61,589 nt of DNA from Acidobacteriota bacterium (GTDB lineage: Bacteria; Acidobacteriota; Terriglobia; Terriglobales; Acidobacteriaceae): assembly GCA_013285705.1 (NCBI GenBank), contig JABDHA010000011.1:1-61589 (forward strand). The letters run 5' to 3'. Made by a program: the position numbers and the translations under genes. This document shows, in pieces, positions 1 to 8,208 of the stretch (its first letter is position 1; each line of letters begins with the position of its first letter). The notes below the pieces were generated by a model. That model did not search any database. It saw only the letters and a program-made list of their open reading frames with translations, and was not told the DNA's origin.

Positions 1-81
1 TACCTCGCCAACACCCTGCCTCTACAATGGCAACGTCGCAATACTTATCATTCCCTATCGTCACAAGTCTTCTCTACGCGT
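1..81. other. Window edge, no gene seen
   Basis: This short stretch lies downstream of the minus-strand RmlD-type gene. I see no open frame, hairpin or RNA gene in it. A further deoxysugar gene (RmlA or RmlB) may lie beyond the edge, but that is a guess from context. Confidence 0.4.
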
Positions 82-963
82 CTACGTTGCAGCCACCTCT
101 ACCTGCGCGCGAGCCTGAAGGTAATCAGTTAAGCCCTGGCGCCAGTCGGTGAATACGTTCAATCGGGCAGCCTTAAGAGCGCCATTTTCCAAAACGGAGT
201 ACTTGGGGCGCTGTACCTTTGCCGGAAACTCTCCGGGATCCGCCTTCTCCAGACGGACAGTTGTTCCAGTGGCACGAAAAATCTCGCAAGCAAACTCGTA
301 CCATGAACAGCTACCCTCCGCCGTGCCGTGATAGAGCCCATAATTCTTCGCCCGACTGAGCGCTACCAGCTGCTGTGCGATCTGTACAGTAGACGTCGGC
401 GTCACGAATTCATCGTCGACAACGCGTAGCTTGTCGCGTTCGCGAGATAGTTTCAACATCAATTCGACAAAATTGAGTCCGCCCTTGGCCCGGCATGGCT
501 GAAGACCGTATATGGCCGAGACACGCAGCACAAAGTGTTTCGGGCACGTTGCGGCAGTGTAGTTCTCCCCAGCGAGCTTGGTAATGCCATAAGCATTCAA
601 GGGAAATGCAACATCGCTCTCTACATACGGAGATTCTTTCTTGCCGTCAAAGACGTAATCCGTACTCATGTATGCGACCGTTGCACCAGCCTGCTTTGCC
701 CAGTCGGCAACATTCCGGGCGCCAACCGCATTGGCGGTAAAGGCCGCCACGGGATCGGCTTCGCATTTCTCTACGTGATGCATCGCGGCCGTATTGACAA
801 TGAATTCCGGATTCGCGGCTGACAGAGCCGACTCTACGGAAGGTCCTGACGTCAACTCCACATCAGAGTGCGTGAGGGGCACCACGTCATCGCCATTTTG
901 AATAAAAGCTGCGCACACGTCACTTCCGAGTTGGCCATTCGAGCCAAGGACTGCAATTCTCAT
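82..963 (-). CDS. rfbD: dTDP-4-dehydrorhamnose reductase (RmlD family)
   Basis: This is an extended short-chain dehydrogenase that would reduce a dTDP-4-keto-6-deoxyhexose to dTDP-L-rhamnose, the last step of rhamnose-nucleotide synthesis, in the cytoplasm. The N-terminal NAD(P)-binding motif GSNGQLG is at residues 7-13. STDYVFDG, the family signature carrying the catalytic Thr/Ser, is at 100-107, and the catalytic pair Y125 and K129 is in YGITK. At 293 residues the length is normal for RmlD. The start overlaps the end of the upstream epimerase gene by four bases, so the two are co-transcribed with the RmlC-type gene. The six glycosyltransferases nearby, several of rhamnosyltransferase type, fit a supply of dTDP-rhamnose. 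The exact sugar is an inference, because related reductases act on other 6-deoxy sugars. Confidence 0.88.
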   Translation of the reverse strand: MRIAVLGSNGQLGSDVCAAFIQNGDDVVPLTHSDVELTSGPSVESALSAANPEFIVNTAAMHHVEKCEADPVAAFTANAVGARNVADWAKQAGATVAYMSTDYVFDGKKESPYVESDVAFPLNAYGITKLAGENYTAATCPKHFVLRVSAIYGLQPCRAKGGLNFVELMLKLSRERDKLRVVDDEFVTPTSTVQIAQQLVALSRAKNYGLYHGTAEGSCSWYEFACEIFRATGTTVRLEKADPGEFPAKVQRPKYSVLENGALKAARLNVFTDWRQGLTDYLQARAQVEVAAT

Positions 964-1967
964 TTGCTGAGCCCCGCGGGGAGGAGCGACTCTTGCGAAG
1001 CAGCTTGGTCTTTCTTCGCGAGTTCCTTAAAGACCTGGATATTGTAGTACCGCGGATCGTCCCAGTTACTGTACTTGTCCATATTCGAGATCAAGCTGCG
1101 CACGATCGACCTGACGCTCTGGTGGGGGTGGAAGCTTAAGATCGTGTTTGCACGTTCAATCGAGACCTTATAATTTCTCATATCCTTGATGTGCTTAATG
1201 TCGAGCGCAATTTTCCTGCCTAATTCCTCCTCGACCGCAAGCTTTACAAGATCAGCGACCTCGCCAACAGTGTGATTGCCTGATGCAATATTGAAGATAC
1301 CGCTGAGGGATTCGTTGGCTTCGATGGCTCGCGTGTAGGCCATCGTCGCGTCATCGATGGCAAGGAAAGGTCTCCAGATTGCAGGATCGGTAACGCGAAT
1401 CACGCTCTCCTGCATGGCGCACTTGAACATGGTGTTGACCAGCAGATCAAAGCGCATACGCGGGCTGTATCCGGAAACCGTACCTTTCCGAAGGGCAATC
1501 ACCGAAAACTCAGAATTGGCCATCTGCATGACGGCCCCTTCGCCTTGCAGTTTGGAGATACCGTACGGATAGGACGAACTGACGGGACTATCTTCGTCAA
1601 ACAATTGGTTTTCCGTGTAGCCATACACCGAGCATGAACTTGCATAGATGTAACGCTTGACTTTCGCCTTCTTTGCGATGTAGGCAAGATAAGCCGGCGC
1701 AGAGGCATTGAAGACAAAGTTCTTGGCCGGAGAAAAATCGGCCATCGGATCATTCGACAGACCGGCGAGAAAAATGACCTGATCGTAGCCTGACAAGTCT
1801 ACGACCTCTAGATCGAAGATGTCCTTTTGGAGAATCCCGATGTCACTCGGCAGGCTATTACCAAACCAGAACAAGTCGACGACGTCGATTTTGTAACCTC
1901 GATCGAGAAGCTTTGGAATCAGAGCTGAACCGACATAGCCGGCACCGCCGGCGATCAGAATGCGCAT
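960..1967 (-). CDS. NAD-dependent epimerase/dehydratase (extended SDR)
   Basis: This is a nucleotide-sugar epimerase or dehydratase of the extended SDR fold. The Rossmann motif GGAGYVG lies at residues 7-13, a serine-rich active-site strand (YASSCSVYG) at 108-116, and the catalytic Y135/K139 in YPYGISK. At 335 residues it is a typical length. The start codon overlaps the stop of the upstream RmlC-type gene (TAATG), and its own end overlaps the RmlD-type gene, so it sits in the middle of a three-gene deoxysugar operon. It is not a clear RmlB: the sequence resembles the broad WcaG-like group more than glucose 4,6-dehydratases. Its likely job is to modify the NDP-hexose used by the neighbouring glycosyltransferases. 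The substrate is unknown. Confidence 0.85.
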   Translation of the reverse strand: MRILIAGGAGYVGSALIPKLLDRGYKIDVVDLFWFGNSLPSDIGILQKDIFDLEVVDLSGYDQVIFLAGLSNDPMADFSPAKNFVFNASAPAYLAYIAKKAKVKRYIYASSCSVYGYTENQLFDEDSPVSSSYPYGISKLQGEGAVMQMANSEFSVIALRKGTVSGYSPRMRFDLLVNTMFKCAMQESVIRVTDPAIWRPFLAIDDATMAYTRAIEANESLSGIFNIASGNHTVGEVADLVKLAVEEELGRKIALDIKHIKDMRNYKVSIERANTILSFHPHQSVRSIVRSLISNMDKYSNWDDPRYYNIQVFKELAKKDQAASQESLLPAGLSK

Positions 1968-2569
1968 TACTTCACCTTTTCATGAACGCTGATTTCTGGT
2001 TGATATCCGATGTTGTCGGCGAGAGGTGAAGCCAGCCACTGCTTCAGGGACTGCGCGTTGGCATCTTTATTTGAAACCTGGACATCCTGCAGCGGCCACT
2101 CAATCCCAATCTCCGGATCGTTATAAAAGATCCCGGATTCCGCTCCAGAATTGTACATGCCGGTGCACTTGTATTGGACTTCGCAACCATCAGTTAGCGA
2201 ACAAAATCCGCGCGCAAAACCGTACGGTGCGTACACCTGTTTTTTATTCTCAGCCGAAACCTCAAGCCCGAACCACTGACCGAGCGTTGGCGATCCCTTA
2301 CGAATGTCAACAGCGACGAGGAAGGCGACCCCGCTTGTTACGCGCATCAGCTTGCTCATCGGCGGGTCCCACTGGAAATGTAAACCACGCAGAACACCCT
2401 TGGCAGAGCGAGAGTGATTGTCCTGAACCCACTCTGTAGGCAGTCCAAATTCACGAAAGTTGTCTGCGCGATACGTTTCCATAAAGAAGCCGCGGTCATC
2501 ACCTAGAACCTTCGGGGCTAGGACAACTACGTCTCCACCAATGTGCGAACCGAGCACTTCCAAGGGCAT
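1967..2569 (-). CDS. rfbC: dTDP-4-dehydrorhamnose 3,5-epimerase family protein
   Basis: This is a cupin-fold sugar epimerase of the RmlC family, acting on dTDP-4-keto-6-deoxy-sugars in the cytoplasm. Recognisable pieces are DRGFFMETYR near residues 25-34, the catalytic histidine H64 in VLRGLHFQ, PYGFARGF at 115-122, a tyrosine-rich strand around 133-139, and the C-terminal DPEIGIEWP at 151-159. The 200-residue length is normal. One oddity is that the usual GFAHGF of the family reads GFARGF here, so the enzyme could be a 3-epimerase or 5-epimerase variant rather than a strict 3,5-epimerase. It is the first gene of the minus-strand deoxysugar operon and is divergent from the glycosyltransferase gene that follows. 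Confidence 0.85.
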   Translation of the reverse strand: MPLEVLGSHIGGDVVVLAPKVLGDDRGFFMETYRADNFREFGLPTEWVQDNHSRSAKGVLRGLHFQWDPPMSKLMRVTSGVAFLVAVDIRKGSPTLGQWFGLEVSAENKKQVYAPYGFARGFCSLTDGCEVQYKCTGMYNSGAESGIFYNDPEIGIEWPLQDVQVSNKDANAQSLKQWLASPLADNIGYQPEISVHEKVK

Positions 2570-2616
2570 AGAACTTTGAACTCCTCAAGCTACGATCAGA
2601 TGTATCTATACGAGAA

Positions 2617-2624
2617 AGTATACT
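2617..2624. promoter_or_regulatory. Palindromic AGTATACT, possible shared -10 region
   Basis: The gap between the divergent deoxysugar operon and the glycosyltransferase gene contains the perfect palindrome AGTATACT. It reads TATACT on both strands, one base from the consensus -10 box. It also lies in a longer imperfect dyad (TATAC, six bases, GTATA) at about 2608-2623. No convincing -35 box was found at the right spacing, so the promoter call is tentative. Confidence 0.25.
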
Positions 2625-2651
2625 ATCTGAGTATGTTCGTCCGCAGAAGAG

Positions 2652-3554
2652 TTGGGTGATGTCTGTTCCGACTCTCTTGAGGGAAAATCTAATATTGAGG
2701 TTCCATCTTCTGGAATGCTTGCTAATGAGGCCAAGCCATATCAGATATGCAGTTCGATCGTACTTTTTGAGAATGATCCAGCAGAGGTAACCGCAGCCAT
2801 TCGGAGCGTTCTCGATGCGCCGATGCGAACCGCATGCACCGTCATTGATAATTCTCCCACTTGCTCCTTACGACAGTGTGTTTTGAACGCCGGCGCGCAG
2901 TACATCCACTCGGCAGAAAATGTAGGCTTTGGTGCGGCGCACAATATTGCGCTGAAAACACACATCGGAGTTTCAGAGTTCTCGCTTATACAGAACCCTG
3001 ACGTGGAATTCTCTGCTGACACACTCTCTGCACTCTATGAATTCATGCTTAATAGACCGGAGGTTGGATTGGTCATGCCTGGAATACTCTACCCGGACGG
3101 AACCGAGCAGAGACTCTGTAAACGGCTTCCGGGACCGATTGATTTAATTCTTCGGCGTTTTTCGGGCCCGATTGGCCGCGTGCTCTTCCGTGGACAGCTC
3201 AAGCGGTATGAACTGGCCCACTTGGATATGGGAATTCCTCGCGAAGTCCCCTGCCTCTCAGGCTGCTTTATGTTCATTCGTTCGGCCGTGCTCCGTGAGA
3301 TTGGTTGCTTCGACGAGCGGTATTTTATGTATATGGAAGACGTAGACCTCTGTCGAAGGATCGGGGTGAACTATAAAACAGTTTTCTACCCCAATGTATC
3401 TGTAACTCACGGGTATCGAAAAGGGTCTTATCGTACCAGCAAGTTAATGAAATATCACATCCAATCGGCTATTCGATATTTCGGAAAGTGGGGATGGCTA
3501 TGGGATCCCGTTAGAAAGGATTTGAATCATCGAACAGGTCCATTGGTATCATGA
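2652..3554 (+). CDS. Glycosyltransferase family 2 (WbbL/rhamnosyltransferase-like)
   Basis: This GT-A fold glycosyltransferase probably adds a sugar to the undecaprenyl-linked repeat unit at the inner face of the cytoplasmic membrane. NPDVEF at residues 115-120 gives the metal-binding acidic motif. SGCFMFIR at 203-210 and FDERYFMYMEDVDLCRR at 220-236 form the C-terminal block typical of WbbL-like rhamnosyltransferases. The longest frame begins with TTG at 2652, and an in-frame ATG at 2715 (residue 22) sits just before the conserved core and may be the true start, giving 279 residues. It is the only glycosyltransferase of the cluster on the plus strand, and it converges on the next one. The acceptor and donor are not known; a rhamnose donor is inferred from the adjacent operon. 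Confidence 0.85.
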   Translation: MGDVCSDSLEGKSNIEVPSSGMLANEAKPYQICSSIVLFENDPAEVTAAIRSVLDAPMRTACTVIDNSPTCSLRQCVLNAGAQYIHSAENVGFGAAHNIALKTHIGVSEFSLIQNPDVEFSADTLSALYEFMLNRPEVGLVMPGILYPDGTEQRLCKRLPGPIDLILRRFSGPIGRVLFRGQLKRYELAHLDMGIPREVPCLSGCFMFIRSAVLREIGCFDERYFMYMEDVDLCRRIGVNYKTVFYPNVSVTHGYRKGSYRTSKLMKYHIQSAIRYFGKWGWLWDPVRKDLNHRTGPLVS

Positions 3555-3646
3555 AGCGCTTACCGGCGCATATTACGAGATTGGCTAAAGGTCGAATAAC
3601 TATTGCTGTATTTTGTTCTTCAACCTAGATATTCAATCGATATCTC

Positions 3647-4357
3647 TTAGAGCCTTCGCAAATAAAGCCAGGTAAGATTCTTCATCAAAGCCCATCGCCA
3701 GCGGATCATTTGCATCAACGGGGCGTGCTTCTCCGGCGAATCGTTGCTTCCATGGCGTCGATAGAGCAATAGCGGCTCTCCAATAAAGCCAACTCTGCCT
3801 ACAAACTGATTTACAAGTCCGATCCATACGTCATGAATCGGAATATCGGCGGGAAGTGGCAAACAGTAGTCCAGTATTGAGCGTCGAAATGCCATCGCGC
3901 TTCCCTGGTATTGATTGCGTATAAGATTGCGCAGCGCGCCGCCATGAAACTTTTTAGACCCGAACTTTGGCTCTGAAACGATCCTGCCAGCCGCATCGAT
4001 GATCACAAGGTCGCTCATCACAACCGTGATATCGGGATGAGCATTGAATATTTCCAGGAATTTCGCCACTTTATCCGCGCGCCAAATGTCGTCATGGTCC
4101 GTCAGGAAAATGACCTCCCCCGTGGCCTCTTCCAACGCGCGGCCAAATGATTGGACAACGCCACGATTCTGTTCATTGCGAACAATGCGAATGCGTTCAT
4201 CGCGAAAGCTTTCAATAATGGCAATCGTGGTGTCCTTCGAAGCGTCGTCTATTATGACAAACTCGTCTTTGTCTCCCAATTGAGGAAGAATAGATGCGAT
4301 CTGCTCTTCTATAAAATTTGCACCGTTCCGAACGGCCATGCAAACCGAAATCTTCAC
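3647..4357 (-). CDS. Glycosyltransferase family 2 (GTG start)
   Basis: This family-2 glycosyltransferase of about 236 residues begins with the motif KISVCMAVRNGANF. The donor-binding DDAS lies at residues 37-40 and DHDDIW at 87-92, both standard for GT-A enzymes that build polysaccharide repeat units. I place the start at the GTG whose first base is 4357. AGGAGA lies about a dozen bases upstream, the conserved core begins at once, and the start falls 52 bases after the upstream gene's stop. A longer reading back to 4558 is open but overlaps the neighbouring gene in another frame and looks nothing like the family. It belongs to the minus-strand run of glycosyltransferases ending here. Confidence 0.85.
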   Translation of the reverse strand: MKISVCMAVRNGANFIEEQIASILPQLGDKDEFVIIDDASKDTTIAIIESFRDERIRIVRNEQNRGVVQSFGRALEEATGEVIFLTDHDDIWRADKVAKFLEIFNAHPDITVVMSDLVIIDAAGRIVSEPKFGSKKFHGGALRNLIRNQYQGSAMAFRRSILDYCLPLPADIPIHDVWIGLVNQFVGRVGFIGEPLLLYRRHGSNDSPEKHAPLMQMIRWRWALMKNLTWLYLRRL

Positions 4358-4409
4358 GAAACCAGAGAATCTCCTATCGACGTACGGCAGTGCGCTCCCA
4401 GTTGACAGA

Positions 4410-5363
4410 TCAGGTTCCGAGGTGCGGCAAGAAGCGTACCCCCAGCCTTCCTCGCCGTCCATCAACCACCCCCTGAAGCAACTTCTTGAGAGATGCCGCT
4501 TTTTGAGCGCCAAACAACAAAATGGCAACTGCATGACGAAACAGGTGTAGTACAGCAAATTGTTTCGTTTTGGATGCCGGGTACAACCAGAAGGCAGCGT
4601 AGGTTAGATTCCGGCTCATGTAATACTCGCGCCATGGAGCATGCTGGGACCAAACCCGGCTACGACGCGCAAAACGAATTACTACCGTATCGCCGAGCTC
4701 GTGCGAAAAAGGGCATTCATTAATCACAGCAATTTTATATTTACGTGACCGCATCCGCAGGCAATATTCGAAATCGAAAAAGTCCATAAAAAAATCGGCT
4801 CGGGGTAGGCCAACAGCTTCAACAACTTCTCTACGCACCATACACCCCGATGCAACGGCAACGTCGGCGAACCATACTGGTCCTTGCAGTACATCCTTGG
4901 CAGGCTTGATGAGCCCGTCGCGCCAAAGCAGTGGCGGGTAAGAAACGCCAGTAGACTCATGAACCGGCAGCGGCACGAGCATGCCTACGCTCGGGTCTTC
5001 GGTGATCTCACGCGCGGACGAAAGCATCGTGTCCAACGCAGAGTCGCCGGGAACACTGTCGTCATCGAAATTCCAAATCCAATCGTGCCTTTTTTCAAGC
5101 GCAGTGTATGTTAAGCCTGCTGCCCATCCACCTGCGGCGCCTGCGTTGGACGATAGACGCAAGACAGTTACTTGCGGATAACGCTCGGCGAGCATCGCGC
5201 TTGTACCGTCTGTGGACCCATTGTCGACGACAACAATCTCTTGCAGGGCCCGGGTTTGCCTAAGCAGGGCGTCGATTTGGCGCGGCAATCGATGGGCAGC
5301 ATTGTATGCGGTGGTGATGCTTGCTATGGACGGCTTCATGCGCGTCTCTCTGGAAAGCGTCAT
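4410..5363 (-). CDS. Glycosyltransferase family 2
   Basis: This GT-A glycosyltransferase of 317 residues carries DNGSTDGT at 47-54 and NFDDDSVP at 98-105, which bind the nucleotide-sugar and metal. Further on, FFMDFFDFEYCLRMR is the block seen in rhamnosyl- and galactofuranosyl-type family members. The conserved core starts at KPSIASITTAYN, so the second ATG (residue 9, first base 5339), preceded by AGAGAG, may be the real start. It lies in the same direction as the genes on either side, between the polymerase and another glycosyltransferase, and probably adds one sugar of the repeat unit. The sugar is unknown. Confidence 0.85.
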   Translation of the reverse strand: MTLSRETRMKPSIASITTAYNAAHRLPRQIDALLRQTRALQEIVVVDNGSTDGTSAMLAERYPQVTVLRLSSNAGAAGGWAAGLTYTALEKRHDWIWNFDDDSVPGDSALDTMLSSAREITEDPSVGMLVPLPVHESTGVSYPPLLWRDGLIKPAKDVLQGPVWFADVAVASGCMVRREVVEAVGLPRADFFMDFFDFEYCLRMRSRKYKIAVINECPFSHELGDTVVIRFARRSRVWSQHAPWREYYMSRNLTYAAFWLYPASKTKQFAVLHLFRHAVAILLFGAQKAASLKKLLQGVVDGRRGRLGVRFLPHLGT

Positions 5364-5463
5364 ACTTGATGCCTCAAACGATCAGCAATAAAAGCAACTC
5401 ACAGAAACATTTAATTTAGATGTTACCTTAGAAATCTTGTAAGTCGGTCCAAGCGTGGCTCGT

Positions 5464-6882
5464 CTAAACAAACCTGCTAGTGCTCGGCAACGAGGCACGT
5501 CCCACAAGCAGGGTGACTAGTTTCTCTTTGGAAAAGTCTCTTAACACCCCAAAATATAGAGTCGCGAAGAGAATAATCTGAACATGATGTAATAACAAAC
5601 CGCCAGTGTACTGGTCATCGAAAATAGTCATCACGAGTGGATAGAGATAAATAGCGAATAAAAAGAGAAATACATCGCTTCCTCGTCTAGCTATTTTATA
5701 GAGCAAACCATGAAACATCCCAATGATTCCGGAGAATACAATTGGGCCTGCAAGTCCGAAATCGATCAGATATGGACGATAGGCTGTGTAGGTATTCATT
5801 GGGAATGGGATGTAAACAAACCAATTGACCAACTGCTCGTTATGAGTACCAAATAACTTATTAGACACGAGCGCTAATGGTTGAAAGGTTAACGTTGACG
5901 CTACGTGTACCGGATTTGTAACTAGTGTGTCTAACGCAGGGACACTCCCAACCAAATATTCCAAGAAGAGTTGACCAACAAACGAAGATGTTGCTGAAGA
6001 TTGAGATACTTCTACTTTTGTCAGTAGAGGGATAAAAATAAGGAACGCAGCACCGATACAAATTGGAATGGCGACTTTCTTGAGAGCAGCAATAAACGTC
6101 AGCCGTCTAAGACCGAAGAGGTATATACAGCTGAGCCCTGCAAAAATCTGCACAATCTGGGGACGGCCTGTTGTCATAACCGCATAAAGTACAGCCAATA
6201 CAATAAGTGTTCGCGTGATCCACTTACTCGTGCGCTTTCTGTCAATTGCTGAAGCCAGGCAAGCCATCACCGCTATCGAAGGAGCCGAGCTGGTAAGTAG
6301 GCTAGAATATGGGGTTTTGCCCTCGACAAATAAGGCGATAATGGCGAGTCGCGCTCTAGACAAGAAGTCTGGCCCGAAGCCACCTGCAGCTCTGGCAAGG
6401 TCCAAAACAAATAGAGGTAGAACCGCGAGTAACCAAATAACCAGCAGTTTTCCGCCCCGATCATTGAAACGAGATTGCTTCTCTTGTACATGTTTTGCTA
6501 TGGCTGTCCGAGAAACAACAAAGCAGCTCAAACTGAAGACTGTACAGCAACCAAATAACAAGAACTCTGTTCTCTCGCTGAGGGCATCAACATCAATCGG
6601 AAAACTAGCTAAAAGGGTCAGAGTGGTCAGCCATAGCACTGAGTACAAAAATCCTGGATAGAAAACATCATTACCGCCAACTCTGTAGTTAATGAGCGCG
6701 AGTAGTAGATATGCACCCAAGAACGAAATGTCATAATGATCAGAAATTGCCCCCGAGAGGCTAGTCGTAATGATTATTAGAAATATGAGCGCCACAGAGA
6801 TACCGTCGGCAACAAAGTGATCAGCTGTATGTTTGCCTAGCTGTCTTGGCATCACCATCTCAGAGTTCCAAGGAGTAGCCAA
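5464..6882 (-). CDS. Wzy-like polysaccharide polymerase, multi-spanning membrane protein
   Basis: This is a very hydrophobic protein of about 470 residues with roughly ten to twelve predicted membrane spans, no catalytic motif of a soluble enzyme, and a large periplasmic-looking loop in its second half. Length, hydrophobicity and position among glycosyltransferases and flippases fit an O-antigen or exopolysaccharide repeat-unit polymerase, which joins lipid-linked repeats on the periplasmic side. Wzy proteins are poorly conserved in sequence, so the assignment leans on topology and context. The longest frame starts at TTG; the in-frame ATGs at residues 9 and 11 are alternatives. The base composition is AT-rich compared with the housekeeping genes to the right, as often seen in exchanged surface-sugar loci. 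Confidence 0.75.
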   Translation of the reverse strand: MATPWNSEMVMPRQLGKHTADHFVADGISVALIFLIIITTSLSGAISDHYDISFLGAYLLLALINYRVGGNDVFYPGFLYSVLWLTTLTLLASFPIDVDALSERTEFLLFGCCTVFSLSCFVVSRTAIAKHVQEKQSRFNDRGGKLLVIWLLAVLPLFVLDLARAAGGFGPDFLSRARLAIIALFVEGKTPYSSLLTSSAPSIAVMACLASAIDRKRTSKWITRTLIVLAVLYAVMTTGRPQIVQIFAGLSCIYLFGLRRLTFIAALKKVAIPICIGAAFLIFIPLLTKVEVSQSSATSSFVGQLFLEYLVGSVPALDTLVTNPVHVASTLTFQPLALVSNKLFGTHNEQLVNWFVYIPFPMNTYTAYRPYLIDFGLAGPIVFSGIIGMFHGLLYKIARRGSDVFLFLFAIYLYPLVMTIFDDQYTGGLLLHHVQIILFATLYFGVLRDFSKEKLVTLLVGRASLPSTSRFV

Positions 6883-6923
6883 CTCAACGCCAAAAAATCC
6901 ACACCAATCCTCATCACCAAACG

Positions 6924-7889
6924 CTATGGTTGTAGTATATCCTTCAGCATCGTTCGCAGACCATTAGAGTATCTATCATAAGCAGCATAGTGCGACAAGA
7001 CGTATCGGAGCCGGTCAAAGTAGCTCCTCCCTAAATTCGCCCGGGCATCGGAGTGGCGGATAACATTTTCAATATCCTTGATGAGATTCGGCGAAGGCTC
7101 GATGTGCATATCTCCCAAACGAGCCTGAAGATCCATGAACCGTTGCATCCTCTCTCGGCACATCCTGCTTTCTTTTTCTCGTGACTGACTCATACGTCCG
7201 CGCAGGGTAAGCGCAGGTACTCCTGCTTGCTGTCCCCCATGAACACGATAGCCAAGCAAGCGCTCTGTAGTAAAAATGAGCCGAGATTTCAAAGCAAGCA
7301 TCCAGGAAATCCAGTCGTCATGTAGCCACGACGCGGGTATCGGCAAGAAGGCAGTACGGAGATCCGCGCGAATCATGAATGCGGCCCCAGTCACAACACC
7401 GCGTTTCAGCAATACTGAAACCGGGTCTCCTTCAAATCGGCGCTGAAACTTCGGGGTGAAGTCAAAGGCGCTCCAGAGGGTTTTCCCGAGCCGGCGAGAG
7501 TTCTCGTCAATGAGATCGGCATTAGAAAAAACGCCACCAACAGCAGGGTTTGTGCTGAAAATTGCCGAAAGCGCGGTCAGCTTCTGTGGATACCAGACGT
7601 CATCCTGATCGCATAATGCAATCAACTCTCCAGTGCAAAGACAGATGGCCTGCTCAAAGTTTTTTGTTACGCCAAGATTCTTCGAGTTGCGTTGGACACT
7701 TACCTTGAAAGGGGATGAATGAGCAAAATCTTCTGCAATTTCCACTGTCGAGTCGACGGAGCCGTCGTCACAAATAATGAGTTCTGCCGGAAGCATGGTT
7801 TGGCTGGCGATACTGTCCAGTTGCTCGCGGAGGTACCGTTCGCCATTGTAGGTGCACATGGCGACAGAAATATTTTTGCTTGCTCCCAA
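6924..7889 (-). CDS. Glycosyltransferase family 2 (WcaA-like)
   Basis: This family-2 glycosyltransferase of 321 residues opens with ISVAMCTYNGERYLREQL. It has DDGSVDST at residues 41-48 and DQDDVW at 94-99, the classic donor and metal site of GT-A enzymes. The C-terminal half contains WLHDDWISW and YRVHGGQQAG, as in rhamnosyltransferase-like proteins of O-antigen clusters. The start is a TTG at 7889; the only nearby ATG is residue 11, already inside the conserved strand, so the TTG is preferred. It is followed 41 bases later by the polymerase gene on the same strand, which suggests co-transcription. Confidence 0.85.
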   Translation of the reverse strand: MGASKNISVAMCTYNGERYLREQLDSIASQTMLPAELIICDDGSVDSTVEIAEDFAHSSPFKVSVQRNSKNLGVTKNFEQAICLCTGELIALCDQDDVWYPQKLTALSAIFSTNPAVGGVFSNADLIDENSRRLGKTLWSAFDFTPKFQRRFEGDPVSVLLKRGVVTGAAFMIRADLRTAFLPIPASWLHDDWISWMLALKSRLIFTTERLLGYRVHGGQQAGVPALTLRGRMSQSREKESRMCRERMQRFMDLQARLGDMHIEPSPNLIKDIENVIRHSDARANLGRSYFDRLRYVLSHYAAYDRYSNGLRTMLKDILQP

Positions 7890-8052
7890 GGTTCAGCCGT
7901 TTCGTTTGTGGATGTGTGAAACGAAGGGTTTGCCAGAGATCAAATTTCAACAAACCAGAGTTCTAAGCTGAAAATCAGTTCGTTTCGCTCACAGCTCGCA
8001 AAGATTTGCTTTACATGTCATTATAAACTGCAAGGCTGCAACGGTCAGGCAG

Positions 8053-8208
8053 TTACGGAACTGCATATCCAAGGAGTTGACCAACTCCCTGGCCCTCACA
8101 TTCTGCGTCATGGCTCACAAAATGGTCGTGTCCCGTATAGCAACTGTAAAGGGGCACAAGACCTGATTGTGGCTGAGAATAGCCGTAGCCATCCAGACCG
8201 AAGAAATG
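8053..8208 (-). other. Detached C-terminal coding segment (DUF5648-like repeat)
   Basis: This is the continuation of the propeller-like gene in the alternative frame. It encodes HFFGLDGYGYSQPQ, then a unit with VPLYSCYTGHDHFVSHDAEC and a final LLGYAVP, ending in TAA. The unit matches the segment just upstream of the G tract (LAFYGCKNGNMDYFVSTDSTC), so the intact protein ends in two tandem repeats with the pattern aromatic-x-C, then D-H/Y-F-V-S. These resemble the DUF5648 repeats of secreted proteins. Confidence 0.7.

Noticed and set aside
4358..4558. N-terminal extension of the glycosyltransferase at 3647-4357
   Set aside because: It overlaps the upstream glycosyltransferase gene in another frame and encodes a Cys/Trp-rich stretch unlike the family. 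The GTG at 4357 fits better.
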